Shown here in pieces: positions 44,282-55,690 of a DNA stretch of 64,000 nucleotides. Numbering within the stretch: the stretch's first letter is position 1; the number at the start of each line of letters is the position of its first letter. The position numbers and the translations under genes are program-made. The stretch spans positions 124,001 through 188,000 of the forward strand of contig NZ_SHKR01000012.1 of the NCBI RefSeq assembly GCF_004217145.1, read 5' to 3'. The notes beneath the pieces are model-generated. The model had not been told where the DNA came from. It was given only the letters and a program-made list of their open reading frames with translations, and made no database searches. Source of the stretch: Kribbella rubisoli. Lineage in GTDB: Bacteria > Actinomycetota > Actinomycetes > Propionibacteriales > Kribbellaceae.

Positions 44282-44928
44282 CCAGACGTCAACGGTAGGT
44301 AGGTCTGGCAGGCCTCGGTGTTGTGGAGTCTGATGTCGGCCCGGCGGTGCTTTTCCCAGTTGTCCCGGGTCAGGCGCCAGCGGTTCAGGAGGCCGGGTTC
44401 GCCGAGGCGGGTGGCCCAGTCCGAGCCGTTGGGTTCGTAGCCGAGGGATCGTGAGATCGCGTTCGAGCCGTGGTTGTCCACGAACGCATCGCTGCCCGCC
44501 TCCTTCGCCCCGAGCCCCTCGAACGCGAGGTGCAGGATCGCGGCGCGCATCTCATGCCCGAGCCCACGGCCGCGCTCATCGGCGGACAGCCACGAGAAGC
44601 TCGTGACCGTGCCGAGGGTGGAGAAGTTCACGCCGATAAGGTCCTGCATCCCGACCGGACGCCCGTCGACGACAACCACGAAGTACAGCCGCCACGCATC
44701 GCTCTCGACCTTGCCGCGCCCACGCCAGATCGCCCGCATCCACTTCGCCACCCGCTGATCGGGATCCGGCTCGTAGAGCGAGATCGGGTCGTCGTACGGC
44801 GGCGGCTCGGCATCCGTCTTCCCAGCCCGCACCACCTCCGCGAGCTCGCCCAAGAGCTCGTCGGTCGCTCCACGCAGCTCCAGAACCGGCGTACTGACGC
44901 GCACGTCGAGGAGTGGGTAACTCGTCAT
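44278..44928 (-). CDS. GNAT-family N-acetyltransferase
   Basis: 216 residues. The acetyl-CoA pyrophosphate loop is in [16 protein letters not shown] (near residue 118), followed by [19 protein letters not shown], the usual GNAT C-terminal strand-helix. Family members acetylate amines, amino acids or antibiotics; the substrate is not predictable. It is 3 bases downstream of the M20 amidohydrolase gene on the same strand, so the two probably form an operon. Confidence 0.88.
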   Translation of the reverse strand: MTSYPLLDVRVSTPVLELRGATDELLGELAEVVRAGKTDAEPPPYDDPISLYEPDPDQRVAKWMRAIWRGRGKVESDAWRLYFVVVVDGRPVGMQDLIGVNFSTLGTVTSFSWLSADERGRGLGHEMRAAILHLAFEGLGAKEAGSDAFVDNHGSNAISRSLGYEPNGSDWATRLGEPGLLNRWRLTRDNWEKHRRADIRLHNTEACQTYLPLTSG

Positions 44929-44931
44929 CTG

Positions 44932-46113
44932 TTAATCCAACAACGCGACTGAGGTCAGGACGGTGGTGCCTAGGGTTATGGCTTCTTCGGAGGGGGTGAA
45001 GCCGGGGGTGTGGAGGTCGGCGGCGGTTTCTGCCGAGGGGTGGCGGACGCCTAGGCGGGCCATGGCGCCGGGGACGTGTTCGAGGTACCAGGCGAAGTCT
45101 TCGCCGCCGAGGCTCTGGTCGGTGGGCGCGATCGCGCTGGAGCCGAGCGTCTGATGTACGGCGTTCTGCAGGACCCCGATCGCGGTCGTGTCGTTCACGA
45201 CGGGCGGTACGCCGTGCGTGACCTCCGTGTCGACCTCTACGCCGTACGGGCGGACGATCTGCTCGGCCAGCGAAGGGATCAGCTCCTCGGCCAGCCGCCA
45301 GGCGTTGGCGTCGAGGCAGCGCAGGGTTCCCTCGGCCTCGCCGCGCGAAGGGATCGCGTTAGCGGCCGAGCCGGACGTGATGCGGCCCCAGACGAGCGAC
45401 ATGCCGGCGCGCGGATCGACCCGCCGCGACAGCGCAGCGGGAAGCTCGGACACCAGAGTCGCGAGCGCGTAGACAAGGTCCGCAGTCAGATGAGGCCGCG
45501 ACGTGTGACCTCCCGGCCCGGTCAGTCGCACCAGGATCCGATCGGCAGCCGCGGTCAGCGCGCCCACCCGCAGCCCGACCTGACCGACCTGCAGCCGCGG
45601 GTCGCAGTGGAGCCCATAAATACGGCGGACCCCGTCGAGTCCGCCGGCTGCGATGACGCCGAGTGCTCCGCCCGGCATCACTTCCTCCGCGGGCTGGAAG
45701 ATCACCCGCACCCGCCGGTCCAGCTGCCCGTCGCGCGCCATCCCGGCCAGCACCAAAGCAGCACCGAGCAGAGCCGACGTGTGTACGTCGTGCCCGCAAG
45801 CGTGAGCCACCCCGTCGATCGTCGACCGCCACGGCGCGTCCACGCCGTCGGGCACCGGCAGCGCGTCGATGTCCGCCCGCAGCGCGACACACGAGTCGCC
45901 GGCGCCGATGTCGCAGATCAGGCCGGTCCCGGTCGGCAACACGCGCGGGGACAGCCCGGCTTCGACCAGCCGCTTCTCGAGGAGCTCGGTCGTCCGGACC
46001 TCGTGCCACCCCAGCTCCGGGTGCGCGTGCAGATCCCGCCGTACGTCGACCATCTCCTCGCGGACCGCCTCGACCCGCGCGAGTACGTCCGCGACCAGCA
46101 ACTGATGACTCAT
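44932..46113 (-). CDS. M20 family amidohydrolase (N-acyl-amino-acid hydrolase)
   Basis: 393 residues. Metal ligands: ACGHDVHTS (His/Asp), FQPAEE (Glu-Glu pair), a His in IYGLHCDP and the late GGEDFAWY. The bacterial exosortase-like dimerisation domain starts near ILVRLTGPGGHTSRPH. Such enzymes release amino acids or indole acetate from N-acyl or amide conjugates. ATG 46113 (MSHQLLVADVL) gives the usual length; the frame to 46263 is an extension without homology. Upstream is the 287-base control region of bmpA, read the other way. Confidence 0.9.
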   Translation of the reverse strand: MSHQLLVADVLARVEAVREEMVDVRRDLHAHPELGWHEVRTTELLEKRLVEAGLSPRVLPTGTGLICDIGAGDSCVALRADIDALPVPDGVDAPWRSTIDGVAHACGHDVHTSALLGAALVLAGMARDGQLDRRVRVIFQPAEEVMPGGALGVIAAGGLDGVRRIYGLHCDPRLQVGQVGLRVGALTAAADRILVRLTGPGGHTSRPHLTADLVYALATLVSELPAALSRRVDPRAGMSLVWGRITSGSAANAIPSRGEAEGTLRCLDANAWRLAEELIPSLAEQIVRPYGVEVDTEVTHGVPPVVNDTTAIGVLQNAVHQTLGSSAIAPTDQSLGGEDFAWYLEHVPGAMARLGVRHPSAETAADLHTPGFTPSEEAITLGTTVLTSVALLD

Positions 46114-46212
46114 CCCGCGATTGTGCACCAGAGTCGGTCGAAGCCCGACCGCGACGACCACAGTCCGTGAGAGCCACCACGGAGCGTGCACACCGTGACG
46201 TGGGTGGCGCAG

Positions 46213-46228
46213 CCGGTGACCATACCGG
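46213..46228. promoter_or_regulatory. Candidate operator upstream of bmpA
   Basis: CCGGT-N6-ACCGG is a perfect palindrome; a partial second copy (CCGGTCAC..TCCGGTAT, 46256-46273) follows. ATACCGGA (46222-46229) and TCCGGTAT (46266-46273) are also inverted arms of each other. Both lie upstream of the probable promoter at 46290-46319. The rest of 46114-46400 shows nothing else. Confidence 0.45.
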
Positions 46229-46289
46229 AGAAGTTGTCGAAATGTGACGAGAATGCCGGTCACTTTCCGGTATCGAGGCCTGCGCGACG

Positions 46290-46319
46290 TTCAAAGAATG
46301 ACGGGGCGCGCCCTATAGT
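46290..46319 (+). promoter_or_regulatory. Probable promoter of the nucleoside operon
   Basis: -35 TTCAAA (46290-46295), 18-base spacer, -10 TATAGT (46314-46319). Predicted start near 46326 leaves a leader of about 75 bases before the bmpA GTG. No purine riboswitch fold (the conserved P1/L2/L3 pattern) was recognised in this leader. Confidence 0.6.
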
Positions 46320-46400
46320 CTGCGGATGCGGCACGTGGGGGAAGGCGTGCCGGGCAGATGCAGTGGCACAGGTTTTTCTGGTCGACGAAGGAGACGTCCG

Positions 46401-47480
46401 GTGAAGAAGTACGTGCGGGGAACGGCGATCGTGGGCGTACTGACGCTCGCCGTCGCCGCTTGTGGCAGCAAGCCGAGCGACAGCGCGAGCTCCGGCAGCA
46501 GCGCCAACAAGGACTTCAAGGCCTGCATGGTCTCCGACTCGGGGGGTTTCGACGACAAGTCGTTCAACCAGACCTCGTACAAGGGCCTGCAGGACGCCGT
46601 GAAGGAGCGTGGCCTGACCGAGGTCAAGGCCGAGTCGAAGTCTGACAACGACTACACGACGAACATGACCGCGATGGTCAGCGCCAAGTGCAACGTCATC
46701 GTGGCCGTCGGGTTCAAGCTCGAGGACGCCACCGAGGCGGCCGCCAAGGCGAACCCGAACATCAAGTTCGCCATCGTCGACTCCGCGCCGAAGGCGCCCA
46801 TCGCGAACCTGAAGCCGCTGCTGTTCAACACCGCGCAGTCCAGCTTCCAGGCCGGCTACCTGGCCGCCGCGATGACGCAGTCCGGCAAGGTCGGCACGTT
46901 CGGCGGTCTGCAGATCCCGACCGTGACCATCTTCATGGACGGCTTCGCCCAGGGCGTTCGGTACTACAACACGCAGAAGAGCAAGAACGTCCAGGTGCTC
47001 GGCTGGGACGACCAGAAGCAGAAGGGTCTGTTCACCGGCGACTTCGAGGACAAGGCCAAGGGCCAGAACAACGCGCAGAACCTGATCACCCAGGGCGCGG
47101 ACGTGCTGTTCCCGGTCGCCGGCCCGTCGGGTCTGGGCGGTCTGCAGGCGGCCAAGGCCAGCAACGGCAAGGTCAACGCGATCTGGGTCGACACCGACGG
47201 CTGCATCAGCGCCGAGGAGTACTGCTCGGTGCTGATGAGCAGCGTCGAGAAGGGTATGGACGTCGCCGTGAAGGACGCGGTGATCTCGGTCGTCGACAAC
47301 AAGTTCGACAACACCCAGTTCACCGGCACCCTGCAGAACGGCGGCACGGCGATCGCCCCGTTCCACGACTTCGACAGCAAGGTCCCGGCGGACGTGAAGT
47401 CCGAGCTGGACACGATCAAGGCCGACATCATCAGCGGCAAGATCACGATCGAGTCGAAGGTACAGCCGAAGGCGTCCTGA
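46401..47480 (+). CDS. BmpA/Med-type nucleoside-binding lipoprotein
   Basis: 359 residues of the BMP (basic membrane protein) family, periplasmic-binding-protein fold. The lipobox VAAC gives an acylated Cys at residue 21. Landmarks are [24 protein letters not shown] at the mature N terminus, [13 protein letters not shown] and [15 protein letters not shown]. Such lipoproteins feed nucleosides to the adjoining ABC permeases. GTG 46401 has AAGGAG 8 bases upstream. A 48-base hairpin follows, then the ATPase gene. Operon with two permeases, cytidine deaminase and thymidine phosphorylase. Confidence 0.94.
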   Translation: MKKYVRGTAIVGVLTLAVAACGSKPSDSASSGSSANKDFKACMVSDSGGFDDKSFNQTSYKGLQDAVKERGLTEVKAESKSDNDYTTNMTAMVSAKCNVIVAVGFKLEDATEAAAKANPNIKFAIVDSAPKAPIANLKPLLFNTAQSSFQAGYLAAAMTQSGKVGTFGGLQIPTVTIFMDGFAQGVRYYNTQKSKNVQVLGWDDQKQKGLFTGDFEDKAKGQNNAQNLITQGADVLFPVAGPSGLGGLQAAKASNGKVNAIWVDTDGCISAEEYCSVLMSSVEKGMDVAVKDAVISVVDNKFDNTQFTGTLQNGGTAIAPFHDFDSKVPADVKSELDTIKADIISGKITIESKVQPKAS

Positions 47481-47506
47481 TCGATCGCGCATTCGCGTAG
47501 TACGGT

Positions 47507-47554
47507 GCGAGCCAGGAAGGCAGCGGACCCACCGGTCCAGCCTTCCTGGCTCGC
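47507..47554 (+). terminator. Intercistronic hairpin after bmpA
   Basis: A perfect 15-bp stem (GCGAGCCAGGAAGGC and complement) with an inner GGACC/GGTCC pair. It stands between the receptor gene and the ATPase gene of the same operon. It likely limits downstream transcription or stabilises the bmpA mRNA, giving more receptor than transporter, as in many ABC operons. Confidence 0.65.
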
Positions 47555-47577
47555 CGTCTGAAGGGGAGGCTGCCCGC

Positions 47578-49128
47578 ATGCATCTCGAGCTGTCCGGCCT
47601 GACCAAGAGCTTCGGCTCGCTGGTTGCCAACGACCACATCGACCTGGTGATCGAGCCGGGCGAGATCCACTGCCTGCTCGGCGAGAACGGGGCCGGCAAG
47701 AGCACGCTGATGAACATGCTCTACGGGCTGCTGCAGCCCGACGAGGGCGAGATCCTGATCGACGGCGAGAAGGTGAAGATCACCTCGCCGAGTGACGCGA
47801 TCAAGCACGGTATCGGCATGGTGCACCAGCACTTCATGCTGGTCCCGGTGTTCACCGTCGCCGAGAACATCATGCTCGGCCGGGAGAACACCCGGGCCGG
47901 CGGCGTACTGGACCGGAAGAAGGCCGACGCACTGGTCACCGAGCTGTCCGACCGGTACGGCTTCGAGGTCGACCCGGAGGCGCTGATCGAGGACATCCCG
48001 GTCGGCGTGCAGCAGCGGGTGGAGATCATCAAGGCGCTCAGCAACGACGCCCGGGTGCTGATCCTGGACGAGCCGACGGCGGTGCTGACCCCGGCCGAGA
48101 TCGACGAGCTGATCGGCGTGATGCGCCAGCTCAAGGAGACCGGCACGTCGATCGTCTTCATCACCCACAAGCTCAAAGAGGTCAAGGCGATCGCGGACAA
48201 GATCACCGTGATCCGCCGCGGCAAGGTGGTCGGTCAGGCCGAGCCGTCGGAGACCGAGGAGCAGCTCGCCGAGCTGATGGTCGGCCGCGCGGTCGACCTG
48301 GTCGTCGACAAGGAGCCGGCCCAGCCGAAGGACGTCGTACTGCGGGTCGAAGGGCTGACCGTGATCGACGAGCGCGGGTTCACCGCCGTCGACGACGTGG
48401 ACCTGGAGGTCCGGGCCGGCGAGATCCTCGCGGTGGCCGGTGTCCAGGGCAACGGTCAGACCGAGCTCGCCGAGGCGCTGCTGGGGCTGATCCAGATCGC
48501 GGCCGGGAAGATCTCGCTGGACGGCGAGGACCTGACCGGCAGGTCGACCAGACAGCGGCTCGAGGCCGGTATCGGGTACGTCCCGGAGGACCGCGCCCAC
48601 GACGGCTTCGTCGGCTCGTTCACGGTCGCCGAGAACCTGATCCTCGACCTGTTCCGCAAGGCGCCGTTCGGCAACGGGCTGGCGCTGCGGACCGACGAGA
48701 TCGAGAAGAACGCCGAGGCCAGGGTGGCGGAGTTCGACATCCGCACCCAGAGCATCGACCTGCCGGTGTCGTCGCTGTCCGGCGGCAACCAGCAGAAGGT
48801 CGTGCTGGCCCGCGAGCTGTCCCGGCCGCTGAAACTGCTGGTCGCCTCGCAGCCGACCCGCGGTGTCGACGTCGGCTCGATCGAGTTCCTGCACGCCCGG
48901 ATCGTCGAGGAACGCGACAACGGCACCGCCGTCCTGATCGTGTCCACCGAGCTGGACGAGATCGCCGCCCTGACCGACCGGGTCGCGGTGATGTACCGCG
49001 GCAAGGTGGTCGGCGTCGTACCGGCCGACACCCCGCGCGACGAGCTCGGCCTGATGATGGCCGGCGCCTCCAAGTCCGAGGCGCACGACGTCGCGATCGA
49101 GAACCCGACCACGTTGGGAACCATCTAG
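47578..49128 (+). CDS. Nucleoside ABC transporter ATPase (double-domain)
   Basis: 516 residues with two ABC domains. The first has Walker [10 protein letters not shown] (near residue 37), signature-like [14 protein letters not shown] and Walker [12 protein letters not shown]. The second (after about 250) has [25 protein letters not shown] and a degenerate Walker [16 protein letters not shown], as in the RbsA/NupO class, in which the second site is often non-canonical. It powers uptake with the two permeases that follow. The first permease ATG comes right after its stop. Confidence 0.94.
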   Translation: MHLELSGLTKSFGSLVANDHIDLVIEPGEIHCLLGENGAGKSTLMNMLYGLLQPDEGEILIDGEKVKITSPSDAIKHGIGMVHQHFMLVPVFTVAENIMLGRENTRAGGVLDRKKADALVTELSDRYGFEVDPEALIEDIPVGVQQRVEIIKALSNDARVLILDEPTAVLTPAEIDELIGVMRQLKETGTSIVFITHKLKEVKAIADKITVIRRGKVVGQAEPSETEEQLAELMVGRAVDLVVDKEPAQPKDVVLRVEGLTVIDERGFTAVDDVDLEVRAGEILAVAGVQGNGQTELAEALLGLIQIAAGKISLDGEDLTGRSTRQRLEAGIGYVPEDRAHDGFVGSFTVAENLILDLFRKAPFGNGLALRTDEIEKNAEARVAEFDIRTQSIDLPVSSLSGGNQQKVVLARELSRPLKLLVASQPTRGVDVGSIEFLHARIVEERDNGTAVLIVSTELDEIAALTDRVAVMYRGKVVGVVPADTPRDELGLMMAGASKSEAHDVAIENPTTLGTI

Positions 49129-50321
<1,193 letters not shown>

Positions 50322-50325
<4 letters not shown>

Positions 50326-51611
50326 CCGAGACGACTCCCGACGCGGTGCCCGCGGCGCCCGCGAAGCCCAACGTCATCGAGGCGCCGGCCGATCGGACCC
50401 GGCGGTTGCGGGTCGGCGGCCTGATGCTGGTGTTCGCGCTGATCGGGCTGCTGCTGGCGATCTTCACCAAGAGCGGCAAGGCGACGTTCCAGCTGGTCTC
50501 CGGCGATCTGCAGAACAACCTGCTGCATCTGCCCGCGCAGGCCGTCGGTCTGCTGCTCGGCATCCTCGGCGTCGGTGCGGCCGCGGCGTACATCGTGCGC
50601 CGGGTGCCGCAGCGGTACGCCGGCTGGCTGGCCGCACTCCTCGGCATCTGCTTCATCGGCGCGTTCCTGTGCTGGGCCTCGGCGGGCAAGACGTTCCCGC
50701 TGGCGAACCAGTTCCAGGGCACGCTGAACTTCGCCACCCCGCTGATCCTCGGTGCACTCGCCGGTGTGCTGTCCGAGCGGGCCGGCGTCATCAACATCGC
50801 GATCGAGGGCCAGTTCCTGACCGGCGCGTTCACCGCGGCCGTCGTCTCGAGTACGACGGGCAGCGCCGCGGCCGCGCTGATCGCCGCGGCCGCGACCGGT
50901 GTGCTGATGGCAGCGCTCCTCGCGGTGTTCTCGATCAAGTACCTGGTCAACCAGGTCGTGCTCGGGGTCGTGCTGGTGGTCTTCGCGACCGGTATCACCG
51001 GCTTCCTCTTCGACGAGTTCCTGCAACCGGACGCGAACAAGCTGAACACGCCGGAAGTGCTGTCGGCGGTGAAGATCCCGGGTCTGGCCAGCATCCCGTT
51101 CTTCGGCCCGATCCTGTTCAACCAGACGATCCTGGTGTACCTGACCTATCTCGCGGTCGCGGTCGTCACGTTCGTGCTGTTCCAGACCCGGTGGGGCCTG
51201 CGGATCCGCGCGGTCGGCGAGCACCCGAAGGCCGCCGACACGGTCGGTATCAACGTCAAACGGATCCGGTACTCCGCCGTACTCTCGGCCGGCATCCTGG
51301 CGGGGCTCGGCGGCGCGTTCTTCACGGTCGGGTACGCCGGTTCGTTCTCGAAGGAGATGACCGCGGGCAACGGGTTCATCGCCCTGGCCGCGCTGATCAT
51401 GGGCCGCTGGCACCCGATCGGCGCGACGGTCGCGGCGCTGTTCTTCGGGTTCGCCACCCAGCTGCAGTCGCAGCTACAGATCATCCAGACCCCGATCCCC
51501 GGCGAACTGTTGCTGATGGCCCCGTACCTGGCCACGATCATCGCCGTAGCCGGCCTGGTAGGCAGAGTGAGAGCACCAAAGGCCGATGGTGAGCCCTACG
51601 TCACCGAATAG
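50322..51611 (+). CDS. Nucleoside ABC transporter permease, second subunit
   Basis: 429 residues, same BPD_transp_2 family. The conserved block SERAGVINIAIEGQFLTGAF lies near residue 150, and GLRIRAVGEHPKAADTVGINV near residue 295. The N-terminal 130 residues add extra membrane segments typical of the second permease of this class. ATG 50322 overlaps the previous stop. The cytidine deaminase frame begins inside or just after its end. Confidence 0.94.
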
Positions 51612-51639
51612 CCCGGATGGTGTGATGGGGGATGCTGGC

Positions 51640-52031
51640 GTGGTGGATGTCGATTGGGTTCAGCTGCGGGCGGCTGCTGTCGAGGTGATGGGGCGGGCCT
51701 ACGCGCCGTACTCCGGGTTTGCCGTTGGGGCGGCCGCCTTGGTGGACGACGGGCGGGTTGTTGCTGGGTGCAACGTTGAGAACGCCTCGTACGGGCTGAC
51801 GTTGTGTGCGGAGTGCGGGCTGGTTTCCGAGCTTCACCGGACCGGCGGCGGGCGGTTGGTGGCGTTCAGCTGTGTGGACCACCACGGGGATCTGCTGACG
51901 CCGTGCGGGCGCTGCCGCCAGCTGCTGCACGAGAACGGCGGGCCGGGTCTGCTCCTCGAGACACCGACCGGACCGCGTCCGTTGCGCGAGTTGTTGCCCG
52001 ACGCGTTCGGGCCGGAGGACTTGGAGAACTG

Positions 52032-52032
<1 letters not shown>
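51640..52032 (+). CDS. cdd: Cytidine deaminase
   Basis: About 130 residues, the usual length for homotetrameric Cdd. Zinc and catalytic residues are in CNVENASYGLTLCAECG (zinc Cys, Glu general base) and PCGRCRQ (two zinc Cys). It converts imported cytidine and deoxycytidine to uridine forms. GTG 51640 (MVDVDWVQLR) has GGGGGA 7 bases upstream. ATG 51586, inside the permease gene, and ATG 51625 are longer in-frame alternatives. Its stop overlaps the next start as TGATG. Confidence 0.9.
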
Positions 52033-53309
<1,277 letters not shown>

Positions 53310-53354
53310 CCCCCGCCGGCCCCGCCCCGCCCCCGCCGGCCCCGCCCCCGCCGG
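53310..53354. repeat. Tandem CCCCCGCCGG repeats
   Basis: Three copies of CCCCCGCCGG at 53310, 53330 and 53345, separated by short C/G-only spacers, directly after the thymidine phosphorylase stop. Extreme C bias on one strand. It is likely a slippage-prone spacer, and no gene fits. Confidence 0.65.
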
Positions 53355-53379
53355 CTCCCGCTCACAAACCCACACGACC

Positions 53380-53466
53380 GTCTCAGGGGTCAACCCCCGA
53401 GACAGCCGCTTGCCCCCTGAGAATCTGAGTGGGCAACCGACCAACTCGGGGGTTGGCCCCTGAAAC
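53380..53466. repeat. Dispersed palindromic repeat, copy 2
   Basis: Outer arms of 22 bases (53380-53401 and 53445-53466) match as inverted repeats at 20 positions. The left arm equals copy 1's right arm (4146-4167) base for base. A third inner hairpin, TTGCCC..GGGCAA (53410-53435), lies in the middle. Each arm is itself palindromic around GGGGTCAACCCC. It sits in a convergent gap between the nucleoside operon and the lipoprotein gene. A duplicated CTGAAACGTCCGGGGG (near 53460 and 53484) follows. Confidence 0.75.
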
Positions 53467-53501
53467 GTCCGGGGGGCTCTCAGCTGAAACGTCCGGGGGT
53501 G

Positions 53502-54173
53502 TCAGCTGGAGGTCGCGGTGAAGCGGGCTCGCTGTTCCTTCGCGAGTGCTGTGACGAGTGCGGTGTCCGGGGTGAGATTGCTGCCTATGGGTCCCACCTC
53601 GCGGACGCTGATCTCGACGACCATCGGCCCGACGGTGAGGCTGGCCTCGGCGACGGCGGTGGACTGGGAGGTGCCGCCGTCGAACTCGACCCGGGCGTCG
53701 GACAGCGCGCCAGGGAGGTCGAACGGGTGCTCGTGGGTGTCCTGGTTCCAGAAGCCCCTCTGGAGGACCACGGCCTTGCCGGCCGAGCCGGTCTTGAACA
53801 GCTGCAGCGTGAAACGCTTCTTCTTGTCGGGGCTCAGCCGGGACGCGCGGTACCCCTCGACGAAGCCGGCGTTCAGCAGCAGGGCGCGGTCCAGCGCGGG
53901 GTCGGCGGACCAGGTGTTCAGGAAGCCGGTCGCGGTGAACGGGCCGGTAGCGTTGGCGCGCGGGTCCGCGGCATAGCCGCGGGGCAGTACCGCGAGCCCG
54001 ACGAGCGAGCCTTTCGCCTTCTCAGCCGGGCCGGACAGCGAATGCTTGGCCGCCGGGGTGTCTGCGGCGGAGGCAGACGCTCCGTCTTCACTGCCACAGG
54101 CAGTCACAGCCAGCAGCAGAGCGGTTACTACAACGGCAGCGCCCACGGCTTGACTCCGCGCAGTCCGCGTCAC
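53502..54173 (-). CDS. Putative lipoprotein, function unknown
   Basis: 223 residues, not recognised. Signal peptide with lipobox VTAC (Cys at residue 26), then a Ser/Ala-rich linker (27-48) and a globular alpha-beta region. It contains PRGYAADPRANATGPF and ends with a Thr/Ala-rich strand. Outer-face lipoprotein, not transporter-linked. It starts without an obvious ribosome site (ATG at 54173). Convergent with the nucleoside operon, facing the repeat region. Confidence 0.75.
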   Translation of the reverse strand: MTRTARSQAVGAAVVVTALLLAVTACGSEDGASASAADTPAAKHSLSGPAEKAKGSLVGLAVLPRGYAADPRANATGPFTATGFLNTWSADPALDRALLLNAGFVEGYRASRLSPDKKKRFTLQLFKTGSAGKAVVLQRGFWNQDTHEHPFDLPGALSDARVEFDGGTSQSTAVAEASLTVGPMVVEISVREVGPIGSNLTPDTALVTALAKEQRARFTATSS

Positions 54174-54270
54174 GGTCCCTCTCCGTCCAGCTACTCGCCC
54201 CCGAGCGCATCTGACAGTTCCGGTGCCGATGCCATCAGAAGTTGGTTAACTCCAGGCAAACAGTCTTGTT

Positions 54271-54888
54271 TTATTGGGACGTCGACGGAGTGAGAAGCGT
54301 CTCGATCCGGCGGCGGGCGGCCTTCGGATGGAGTGGTTCGCAGCCGGCTTCGACGCAGCGCCGTACGACGGCGGGGTCGTCGCGGAGCAGCAGGAGCCCG
54401 CGCCGGAGCAGCGTGAGCGGGGGTTTGCGGTGCTCGCGGAGGTCGCGCTGAAAGCGGCGGAAGAACGTGACGAGCCGGTGGTGACGGACGCAGATCGCGG
54501 CGCCGAGCAGGTCGCGATCGCGGAGCGCGCCGACGATCTGGTCGGCGAAGATGCCCTCAGCAACGATCAGCGCCGAACCGCCGGTGGTGACGGGCCGGTG
54601 ACCGACGGTGCCGTCGGCGGCGATGTCGTAGATCGGGAGGTCCGCGGCCCCCGTCGTACACAGTTGCTCGAGCGCCGCGACCGCACGCTCGCCGTCCCAG
54701 GACCGTGGGTCGTCCCAATCGACGATTCCGAGCGGGGACCGCGGCATCGCCTCGTCGTCCCCGTCCCGGTAGAAGTCGTCCAGCCGCACCACCGGCAACC
54801 CCACCAACTCCGCCAGCCGCGACTTCCCCGCCCCCGAGGGCCCCGCCAACAACACCACCCGTGAACGCACCCCCACATTCTCCGCCAC
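54271..54888 (-). CDS. Uridine-kinase-like P-loop protein
   Basis: Up to 205 residues. P-loop GPSGAGKS (near residue 16), then LDDFYRDGDDEAMPRS and WDDPRSWDG, which match the uridine kinase/phosphoribulokinase pattern (Asp base and lid), and EGIFADQI. Probably an ATP-dependent nucleoside or pantothenate-like kinase; uridine is likely but unproven. GTG 54870 (MRSRVVLLAGPSG) has GGAG upstream and may be the true start instead of GTG 54888. It is 4 bases downstream of the phosphotransferase gene. Confidence 0.82.
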   Translation of the reverse strand: MAENVGVRSRVVLLAGPSGAGKSRLAELVGLPVVRLDDFYRDGDDEAMPRSPLGIVDWDDPRSWDGERAVAALEQLCTTGAADLPIYDIAADGTVGHRPVTTGGSALIVAEGIFADQIVGALRDRDLLGAAICVRHHRLVTFFRRFQRDLREHRKPPLTLLRRGLLLLRDDPAVVRRCVEAGCEPLHPKAARRRIETLLTPSTSQ

Positions 54889-54892
54889 GAGA

Positions 54893-55684
54893 TCAGAGCA
54901 GGGCGCGGCGGAGGTCGTCCGCGTGCTGTTCGAACCAGGTGTTGGTGCGGTTGGTCAGTTCGGATTCGCCGGTGGTCCAGCGTTGGTGGAACCAGGGGTG
55001 GCCGGATTCGGCGCCGTGGCGGACGTAGGCCATGCACCAGATGTGGTTGTCGGCGGCTGCGTCGACCAGGCGGAGGCGGTCGGGGTCGGTCAGGCCGTAG
55101 GCGTCGGCGAAGCGGCGGAGGCGGGTGAAGGATCGGCCTCGGCGTACGTCGTGGATGTCTGCGTCGGGGCGGAGCGGCGCCCAGAGGCGGACTGCGGTTG
55201 CGACGTCCCAGAGGGGTGACCCCGGGCCGGCGAGGTCGAAGTCGATGAGGGCGACCGCGACGCCGTTGCGGAAGACCACGTTGTCCAGGTTCGGATCGTT
55301 GTGGCTGATCAGCCCGGTGACGTACGCCGACGGCACCGGCTCGGCCCACTCCAACCCGACGGGCCGGAAGTCCGCCACCGCCTCGTGGTACGCCCGCAGC
55401 AGGCGCGCCACGCTGTCCAGCGCCTCGTCGGTCATCGACCAGTCCGGGTACGGCGTGGTGACCGTCTCGCCGCGCAGGTACGACAACACCTCCCGGCCCT
55501 GCGAGTCGATCCCGAGCAACCGCGGCGCGCCCTCGAACCCGACCCGCTCCAGGTGTTCGAGCAACGCATGCGTGGCCAGGCTGCTGGGGCGCAACGGACG
55601 ACGGACGGTGTCCCCGACCCGCACGACCAGCCCACGGTTCGCAGTACCGCCGAGCAAGTGGGTCTCAACCTCGGGCAAGGGCAT
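54893..55684 (-). CDS. APH-like phosphotransferase
   Basis: 263 residues of the aminoglycoside-phosphotransferase/choline-kinase fold. Catalytic loop HNDPNLDNVV (near residue 128) and the metal-binding LIDFDLAGPG (near 145). The N-terminal nucleotide lobe is short. The substrate could be a small metabolite or antibiotic; nothing here singles one out. Start ATG 55684. Together with the uridine-kinase-like gene it forms a two-gene operon, 6 bases downstream of the SorC regulator stop. Confidence 0.85.
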   Translation of the reverse strand: MPLPEVETHLLGGTANRGLVVRVGDTVRRPLRPSSLATHALLEHLERVGFEGAPRLLGIDSQGREVLSYLRGETVTTPYPDWSMTDEALDSVARLLRAYHEAVADFRPVGLEWAEPVPSAYVTGLISHNDPNLDNVVFRNGVAVALIDFDLAGPGSPLWDVATAVRLWAPLRPDADIHDVRRGRSFTRLRRFADAYGLTDPDRLRLVDAAADNHIWCMAYVRHGAESGHPWFHQRWTTGESELTNRTNTWFEQHADDLRRALL

Positions 55685-55690
55685 CGCGGG

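Noticed and set aside
46320..46400. Purine riboswitch before bmpA
   Set aside because: The leader lacks the conserved three-way junction pattern; only ordinary G/C sequence is seen.
51586..51611. Cytidine deaminase read from ATG 51586 inside the permease gene
   Set aside because: The extra 18 residues do not match the family and the ribosome site fits GTG 51640; kept only as an alternative.
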